Positions 36,401 through 39,952 of a stretch of DNA of 39,952 nucleotides are shown piece by piece. Every line of letters begins with the position of its first letter. The first letter of the stretch is position 1. The DNA is from Desulfobacteraceae bacterium (lineage in GTDB: Bacteria; Desulfobacterota; Desulfobacteria; Desulfobacterales; Desulfococcaceae): positions 1 to 39,952 of the forward strand of contig JAABRU010000051.1 of the NCBI GenBank assembly GCA_011390755.1. Direction: 5' to 3'. A model generated the notes under the pieces. The model saw only the letters and a list, made by a program, of their open reading frames with translations, was not told the DNA's origin and ran no database searches. The position numbers were made by a program, and so were the translations under genes.

Positions 36401-36555
36401 GATATGTCCCTCCGCCAAAAAAAGAAGACAGGGATGAGCTTATCTCCTGTTTTATTCAGACATCCGGCAGGACATCTGTATTGTATTTTCTGCAAAATCA
36501 CATCAGGCAACGGCTCGGGAATTTTTACAAGACCATCAACTTTGACTGCGAATGA
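33421..36555 (+). CDS. Large secreted LamG / SGNH-hydrolase / PKD-repeat surface protein
   Basis: This 1044-residue protein has a signal peptide (about 1-26), a LamG/concanavalin-like domain (about 30-245) and an SGNH/GDSL hydrolase domain (about 262-475). The nucleophile is S271 in LGDS and the C-terminal pair is D452 and H455 in DGIHPS. Four PKD-like domains follow (about 480-568, 574-665, 666-758, 762-854), the last two nearly identical with a 96-residue period. A segment at about 890-995 resembles the 'choice-of-anchor U' region. The tail ISCFIQTS is followed by ~30 residues without a membrane helix. It may trim acyl or acetyl groups from the exported polysaccharide while binding it. It overlaps the barrel gene by 7 bp. 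Confidence 0.85.
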   Translation: MVKRKSDYVVCMFIFQLLFLLPPAYGQCPDAMTAYWKMDDEAAEVCTDAVGGNNGQCAGECPVPTLYGRVNSGRVFKTASGIRIPADHVFNWEADESFSIAYWVKKQPGTLSGDEVVIGRGDDSGENSGSLKWWSGIASGGVASFFIRENQGKEYRLNGNKNLADGYWHHITVGKDAEKKEYFLYVDLEPEGTAVYSNAGTLVSETADLRIGWLDAGDKLHFRGILDEIAIYKKRIPETDIFRHYFDGLAGIRRGYCDPLPEIRIMPLGDSVTVGVTEELPAEYMTGYRFSLFANLTNFGYEIDFTGTQRFGEAVSSSFDADNEGHLKEMPETPDDPSAETPEGWTSAEIAKHVYGWLAANPADIILLHTGTYDMKSHAGDVSDILDEIDRFSKDIPVVLALIINQNPENPLISAFNSNLYAMALERIRNGDKIIPVNMHNILTGEDDMWEDGIHPSTRGYHKMADAWFSALLQNPASAPLADGGADISATEGSTVTLDASDSFDPNGPIASYEWRQISGTPLALSGADSMRVSFAVPPVSAFDPVFRVTVSDTSGLIRTDDVNLTVLPLPPPPHADPGTEQSVQSGDMVTLDASASFAAEGSEIISYQWVQTEGTPVSLSAPDQKITAFNAPDVEISGETLVFLLTVTDSYGQTDAGEISVRVRNTRPVADAGEDQIVREGTIVTLDASASYDPDGGIASYLWEQKSGTAVILSDENAAQTLFTAPKVGDTGILFQLTVKDAEGQEDRDEVLVTVNADAVNTRPVADAGEDRVVTEGAGVILDASASYDPDGGIASYLWEQKSGTAVILSDENAAQTGFVAPKVGDTGILFQLTVKDAEGQEDRDEILITVNANGISGFPDDVSTFMSAAGRPLGISAGQGGHLVKLNPLDASSISDTVGRPENLIYGLADFEIRLDAPGTPAVVTFYLPEAAPEEYKWYRYGPGSGWLVCEDAVFSENRKEVTLTLWDAGSGDEGDSAAEVNGIIRNISGLGYVPPPKKEDRDELISCFIQTSGRTSVLYFLQNHIRQRLGNFYKTINFDCE

Positions 36556-36559
36556 AATT

Positions 36560-37201
36560 ATGCCTGTAAAAAATACACTTATTGCATCCGCCCTTATGAT
36601 ACTGGGCTTCTTTTGCCTCCGCTATGTCAGCAGTTCCGAGGATATCCGCCCCAATAAGCCCTTCTCCTCTTTTCCCAGGCAGATCGGGGAATGGACCGGC
36701 ACAGAAAGCCGTTTCGATCAGAAGATATATGATGTTTTGGGGGTGGATGATTCATTTCTGTGCAACTACCGTTCAAAGGCCGGGCGGCAGGTACAACTTT
36801 ATATCGGTTTTTATCAGAGCCAGCGGGAGGGGGATATTATCCATTCCCCCAAAAACTGTATGCCCGGCGGCGGCTGGAATATCAGCGATGTGAAACTGAA
36901 AAAAATCCGAATATCGGAAAATGACACAAAAAAAACAGATGTCATACAACTGAATCTGCAAAACGGTCCCCGAAAACAGATCGTATTATACTGGTTTCAT
37001 TCCAGGGGAAGAATCATTGCATCAGAATATTGGCAGAAAATTTATCTGGTTATTGATTCCGTAACAAGGCATCGCACGGATGGGGCCTTTGTCCGTCTGA
37101 TAGCGCCGGTTGTTAATGAAGATAATGACACAGCATTGGAATCTCTGGTGGAATTTGCAGAAATTCTTATGCCTTATCTCAATGAATATATTCCATCCTG
37201 A
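36560..37201 (+). CDS. epsI: EpsI (DUF3485), exosortase-associated protein
   Basis: This 213-residue protein has one N-terminal hydrophobic segment (about 5-22) and a periplasmic domain with the family hallmark HSPKNCMPGGGW at about 101-112, then IVLYWFHSRGR near 141-151. EpsI proteins occur fused to, or next to, exosortases in polysaccharide loci; the invariant Cys suggests a functional site, but the activity is unknown. The ATG at 36560 follows the preceding stop by 4 bp, and a longer in-frame extension from 36404 overlaps the previous gene and is not credible. The stop is 1 bp before the exosortase start. Confidence 0.92.
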   Translation: MPVKNTLIASALMILGFFCLRYVSSSEDIRPNKPFSSFPRQIGEWTGTESRFDQKIYDVLGVDDSFLCNYRSKAGRQVQLYIGFYQSQREGDIIHSPKNCMPGGGWNISDVKLKKIRISENDTKKTDVIQLNLQNGPRKQIVLYWFHSRGRIIASEYWQKIYLVIDSVTRHRTDGAFVRLIAPVVNEDNDTALESLVEFAEILMPYLNEYIPS

Positions 37202-37202
37202 T

Positions 37203-38060
37203 ATGATAATGAAAAACTCTAAACTTTCTTCCCTTTTTATACAGGCAGGTGTGCTGATATTTTCTTTTGCCGTTTTATACAGGCATACCATCTCAGCGCT
37301 GATTCGGGACTGGTCAATAGATGATAACTATTCCCACGGTTTTCTCATTCCTTTTATTACGGTCTATATGATATGGCAGAAAAAAGAAACATTATCCGGT
37401 ATAATACCGGAACCGAGCAGCCGGGGACTTCTGCTGATTCTGCCGGGAATTGCGCTGCACATTGCAGGGAATATCGGCGCAGAACTTTTTACGATGCGTT
37501 TTTCCATTATTATACTGCTTTGGGGGCTGCTGCTGTATCTTTTTGGAAAAACCGTTTTCCGCGAACTTTTTATTCCCGTATCTTACCTGATTTTTATGAT
37601 CCCCATACCGGCAATTCTCTGGAACAAACTGGCCTTTCCACTGCAACTGTTTGCAGCGACACTGACAACCGAGCTGATATACGGGATTGGTATCCCGGTA
37701 CTGCGGGAAGGTAATGTTCTGCATCTGGCCAACACTTCTTTGGAAGTGGTGGATGCCTGCTCCGGTCTTCGTTCCCTGACTTCCCTGCTGGCCCTCAGCG
37801 CTGCCTTTGCCTATATCAGCAGTCTGAAAAATATCAGCAAATGGATACTTTTTTTTTCTGCCATCCCCATAGCCGTTGCCGTCAATATCATACGACTGAC
37901 TGTAACCGCCATGATGGCTCACTGGATCGGGGCGGAAACCGCGCAGGGTTTTCTGCATGATATGTCCGGAATGGTGGTTTTTATTTTGGCCTTTGTGCTG
38001 TTATTCGCAGTTTCAGCCCTGCTGACAAAGGCAGAGATTTATTTTTCAAAATCAGATTGA
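37203..38060 (+). CDS. xrt: Exosortase (PEP-CTERM sorting enzyme)
   Basis: This 285-residue multi-pass membrane protein has about eight hydrophobic helices. The catalytic triad of exosortases is visible as C186 in VVDACSGLRSL, R231 in NIIRLTV and H252 in FLHDMSG. The N-terminal segment NYSHGFLIPFI is also typical. Exosortases cleave the C-terminal PEP-CTERM signal at the cytoplasmic membrane, so the protein at 25153-25914 is a natural substrate. It is separate from EpsI, which precedes it here. The start could be ATG 37203 or the in-frame ATG 37209; translational coupling to epsI makes both plausible. The exact exosortase subtype is not assigned. Confidence 0.94.
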   Translation: MIMKNSKLSSLFIQAGVLIFSFAVLYRHTISALIRDWSIDDNYSHGFLIPFITVYMIWQKKETLSGIIPEPSSRGLLLILPGIALHIAGNIGAELFTMRFSIIILLWGLLLYLFGKTVFRELFIPVSYLIFMIPIPAILWNKLAFPLQLFAATLTTELIYGIGIPVLREGNVLHLANTSLEVVDACSGLRSLTSLLALSAAFAYISSLKNISKWILFFSAIPIAVAVNIIRLTVTAMMAHWIGAETAQGFLHDMSGMVVFILAFVLLFAVSALLTKAEIYFSKSD

Positions 38061-38091
38061 CAGTGGGAAAACCGCCTGATCTGCCATTCTC

Positions 38092-38185
38092 AGTGGACTG
38101 TCAAATATATTTCTGCACACTCAGGAAAGCTGCGGAGGAGTGCCGGACTTTTTAAAAGGGTAAAAAATTTATTTGACAGACCACT
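38092..38185. repeat. Inverted-repeat element downstream of the exosortase gene
   Basis: Arms AGTGGACTGTCAAATA and TATTTGACAGACCACT pair at 15 of 16 positions around ~60 bp that includes GCGGAGGAGTGCCGGAC. It resembles a decayed relative of the GGAGGAGTGC elements. Confidence 0.65.
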
Positions 38186-38348
38186 CAGCGGATCGAAAAG
38201 ATTCTGTTTCCGGTCGGCAGTGCTTCCGCTTTCAGACTCCCCTCCCGGATAAGTTTTGTCCCTGTACAATGCAATAAAATACATTTATATCAATTTATTA
38301 TATTTCTGAGGATGGACAAAATTATCTGGACGGCTATATTAATTCAAG

Positions 38349-38446
38349 TTGCCACCTATAAACGTAACCTGCTGATTTTTCGTTCCGGTAACTTGTAAGT
38401 ATCCTGTAACTGTCTGATTTTTGGTTGCTGCCCCGACAGGTGGCAA
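38349..38446. other. Structured non-coding segment with long-range stem
   Basis: A perfect 9-bp pair TTGCCACCT / AGGTGGCAA spans 80 nt containing two near-copies of AAC(C)TGNCTGATTTTT. No gene is seen. It could be an unknown structured RNA or a repeat element, and I cannot tell which. A partial MITE core (GTATCAAAACTGATTTTT) follows at 38480-38515. Confidence 0.35.
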
Positions 38447-38555
38447 ATTGGGTATATTAACAAAATCAAGTGGTCCGAATGTATCAAAACTGATTTTTGA
38501 ATTTTTTACAGAACTGTTAAAAATGAATTGATCATGTTTTTCTGGAGAAAGACCG

Positions 38556-39620
38556 ATGATATCCTATAATGAAATAATCAAAGACTTCCCCATGGAAATT
38601 CAACTGCCCATGATGAAATTTATGGATCAGTTGCGGGGGGAAATTTTAAATACAGTGACAAAAGACGATTTCAGGGAACTCAAACAGGTAGTTTCCGACT
38701 TAAGTCACTGTGTATCGGATTTATCCGTTTCTCAGCTGGAAATCATTGAAATACAGAAAAGAACTGAGACACGGGTGGAGGAACTGACCCAAGCCCAGCG
38801 GAAGACGGAAAAACGGGTGGATACGCTGTCCCTCAGAATGGAGGAACTGGCCGAGGCCCAGAAAAGAACTGAGACACGGGTGGAGGAACTGACCCAAGCC
38901 CAGTGGAAGACGGAAAAACGGGTGGATACGCTGTCCCTCAGAATGGAGGAACTGGCCGAGGCCCAGAAAAGAACTGAGACAAGGGTGGAGGAACTGGTCG
39001 AGGCCCAGCGGAAGACGGAAAAACGGGTGGATACGCTGTCAGACACACAGGAGGAACTGGCCGAGGCTCAGAAAAGAACTGAGACGCGGGTGGAGGAACT
39101 GGCCGAAGCCCAGAAAAGAACTGAGACGCGGGTGGAGGAACTGGCCGAGGCCCAGAAAAGAACTGAAAATATATTGCAGGGTGTAATAAAACGGCAGGAT
39201 AAAATGAGTAAAGAAATCGGAGGTCTTTCCAATACTGTCGGATATATGCTGGAAAATGAGGCTATCCGTTATCTTCCGGATATATTACAAAAGGAAAAGG
39301 GGATTCATATCCGGGTGATAGACCGCCGTTTCATTGTTTATCCCAATGGCAAAGATGATGAAATCAATATATATGCGGAAGGTATTCAGGACGGGGAGAA
39401 GATTTTCATCATCGGTGAAAGTAAAGCACAGATGGGAAAAAAGGATGTAAGCCGTTTTGAAAAACTTTTGGCAAGAGTATCAAAACACCTTTCATCTGAA
39501 GTATGGCCACTTTTCATCACCCATTCGGCGCATCCGGATGTTGAAACATATGCAAAGAATCGGATTCCGGGTCTCAGTATTTATAAATCCTATGACCTGA
39601 AACCGATGAACGGCAAATGA
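38556..39620 (+). CDS. Coiled-coil DUF3782-like protein with PD-(D/E)XK-like C-terminus
   Basis: This 354-residue protein has a short N-terminal domain (about 1-60) and a very regular coiled coil (about 65-210). The coil is built from three 35-residue units (QKRTETRVEELTQA plus a 21-residue partner ending MEELAEA) and two 14-residue units QKRTETRVEELAEA. A C-terminal domain (about 220-354) has ENEAIRYLPDIL, DDEINIYAEG and GESKAQ, the look of a PD-(D/E)XK nuclease core. GGAGAAAG precedes the ATG. Such proteins are frequent in repeat-rich genomes and their function is unknown; nuclease activity is inferred only. The tandem units are multiples of seven residues, so copy-number change would keep the coiled-coil phase. 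Confidence 0.82.
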   Translation: MISYNEIIKDFPMEIQLPMMKFMDQLRGEILNTVTKDDFRELKQVVSDLSHCVSDLSVSQLEIIEIQKRTETRVEELTQAQRKTEKRVDTLSLRMEELAEAQKRTETRVEELTQAQWKTEKRVDTLSLRMEELAEAQKRTETRVEELVEAQRKTEKRVDTLSDTQEELAEAQKRTETRVEELAEAQKRTETRVEELAEAQKRTENILQGVIKRQDKMSKEIGGLSNTVGYMLENEAIRYLPDILQKEKGIHIRVIDRRFIVYPNGKDDEINIYAEGIQDGEKIFIIGESKAQMGKKDVSRFEKLLARVSKHLSSEVWPLFITHSAHPDVETYAKNRIPGLSIYKSYDLKPMNGK

Positions 39621-39648
39621 TCATAAATTCAGATTTTTATATTCCACA

Positions 39649-39952
39649 TAGTGCTCTGTTTCATTTAAAATTGTGGGTCGGGTTAGCGAAGTGTAACCCG
39701 TATGGATTGAACCGACCTGCCCCCGCACGGTCACAAAAAAATCCCTGAAAGAAATCTGATATTACTCAGAAATTTCAGTCAGGGATGCAGGTCGGATTCA
39801 ATCCGGAGTTCAGGGGGCCCGGTCGAACCCGTATGGATTGAACCGACCTGCCCCCGCATGGTCACAAAAAAAATTCCTGAAAGAAATCTGATATTACTCA
39901 GAAATTTCAGTCAGGGATGCAGGTCGGATTCAATCCGGTGTTCAGGATGCCC
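39649..39952. repeat. Tandem 131-bp palindromic repeat, running off the window
   Basis: A TGCTCTGTTTCATTTAAAAT element with GGGTTAGCGAAGTGTAACCC (39649-39700) leads into two direct copies of a 131-bp unit (39697-39827 and 39828-39952, the latter cut by the window end). Each unit is itself palindromic: GGATTGAACCGACCTGC at one end and GCAGGTCGGATTCAATCC at the other, with an inner TCCCTGA / TCAGTCAGGGA pair. The copies differ at only a few bases. Confidence 0.9.

Noticed and set aside
38756-39175. CRISPR-like or non-coding tandem repeat
   Set aside because: The repeats are in frame, with heptad periodicity inside one open reading frame that has a good ribosome binding site.
39697-39952. CRISPR array
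   Set aside because: The repeating unit is 131 bp with no short-repeat and unique-spacer structure, and the units are near-identical throughout. No cas gene is present.

Overview
The window looks like a chromosomal segment of a Gram-negative, probably anaerobic bacterium. I infer Desulfobacterota, Desulfobacterales or a relative such as Desulfonema. The reasons are lipid A synthesis (LpxK), a stand-alone MetF of the type used in one-carbon metabolism, an exosortase/PEP-CTERM system, a c-di-GMP-I riboswitch, and a very heavy load of short palindromic intergenic repeats. No rRNA or tRNA is visible, so the taxonomy is inference only.

Region 1 (1-10.5 kb). A cold-shock protein gene is followed by a bidirectional terminator. 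Then comes a minus-strand type I restriction-modification locus in the order hsdM, DUF1016 nuclease-like gene, antitoxin/PIN toxin, hsdS, second DUF1016 gene, hsdR. The locus has been rearranged by repeats. The toxin-antitoxin pair sits between two copies of a ~240 bp composite repeat. hsdR carries an in-frame palindromic element. The end of hsdM keeps what looks like a relic of an old hsdM/hsdS overlap.

Region 2 (10.5-16.1 kb). This holds a KefB-type cation/proton antiporter, a LarA-like (DUF2088) protein and lpxK. They are separated by three copies of a ~145 bp perfect-ended palindromic element.

Region 3 (16.7-22.8 kb). This is an archaic (Csu/spore coat U type) chaperone-usher pilus locus: a single-domain SCPU subunit, a two-domain SCPU subunit, a periplasmic chaperone and an outer-membrane usher. 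The chaperone signal peptide appears to be cut by an in-frame TAG. Its translation start region lies in a ~157 bp direct repeat whose two copies flank a nested palindrome.

Region 4 (22.9-23.8 kb). metF lies on the minus strand, convergent with the usher gene.

Region 5 (24.6-38.1 kb). This is a cell-surface polysaccharide and exosortase locus. It begins with a small PEP-CTERM protein under a sigma70-like promoter and a c-di-GMP-I riboswitch. That unit is bracketed by two oppositely oriented ~110 bp MITE-like elements. A second promoter precedes a chain-length determinant, a tyrosine autokinase-like ATPase, an initiating sugar transferase with an unusual ~85-residue insertion, a Wza-type export lipoprotein, an outer-membrane beta-barrel protein, a 1044-residue LamG/SGNH/PKD surface protein, EpsI and an exosortase. 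Together these would start, length-control and export a polysaccharide and sort PEP-CTERM proteins to the surface, with c-di-GMP setting production of at least one sorted protein. No flippase, polymerase or further glycosyltransferase is present.

Region 6 (38.1-39.95 kb). This holds repeats, a coiled-coil DUF3782-like protein with long in-frame tandem repeats and a PD-(D/E)XK-like C-terminus, and a 131 bp tandem palindromic repeat that runs off the window.
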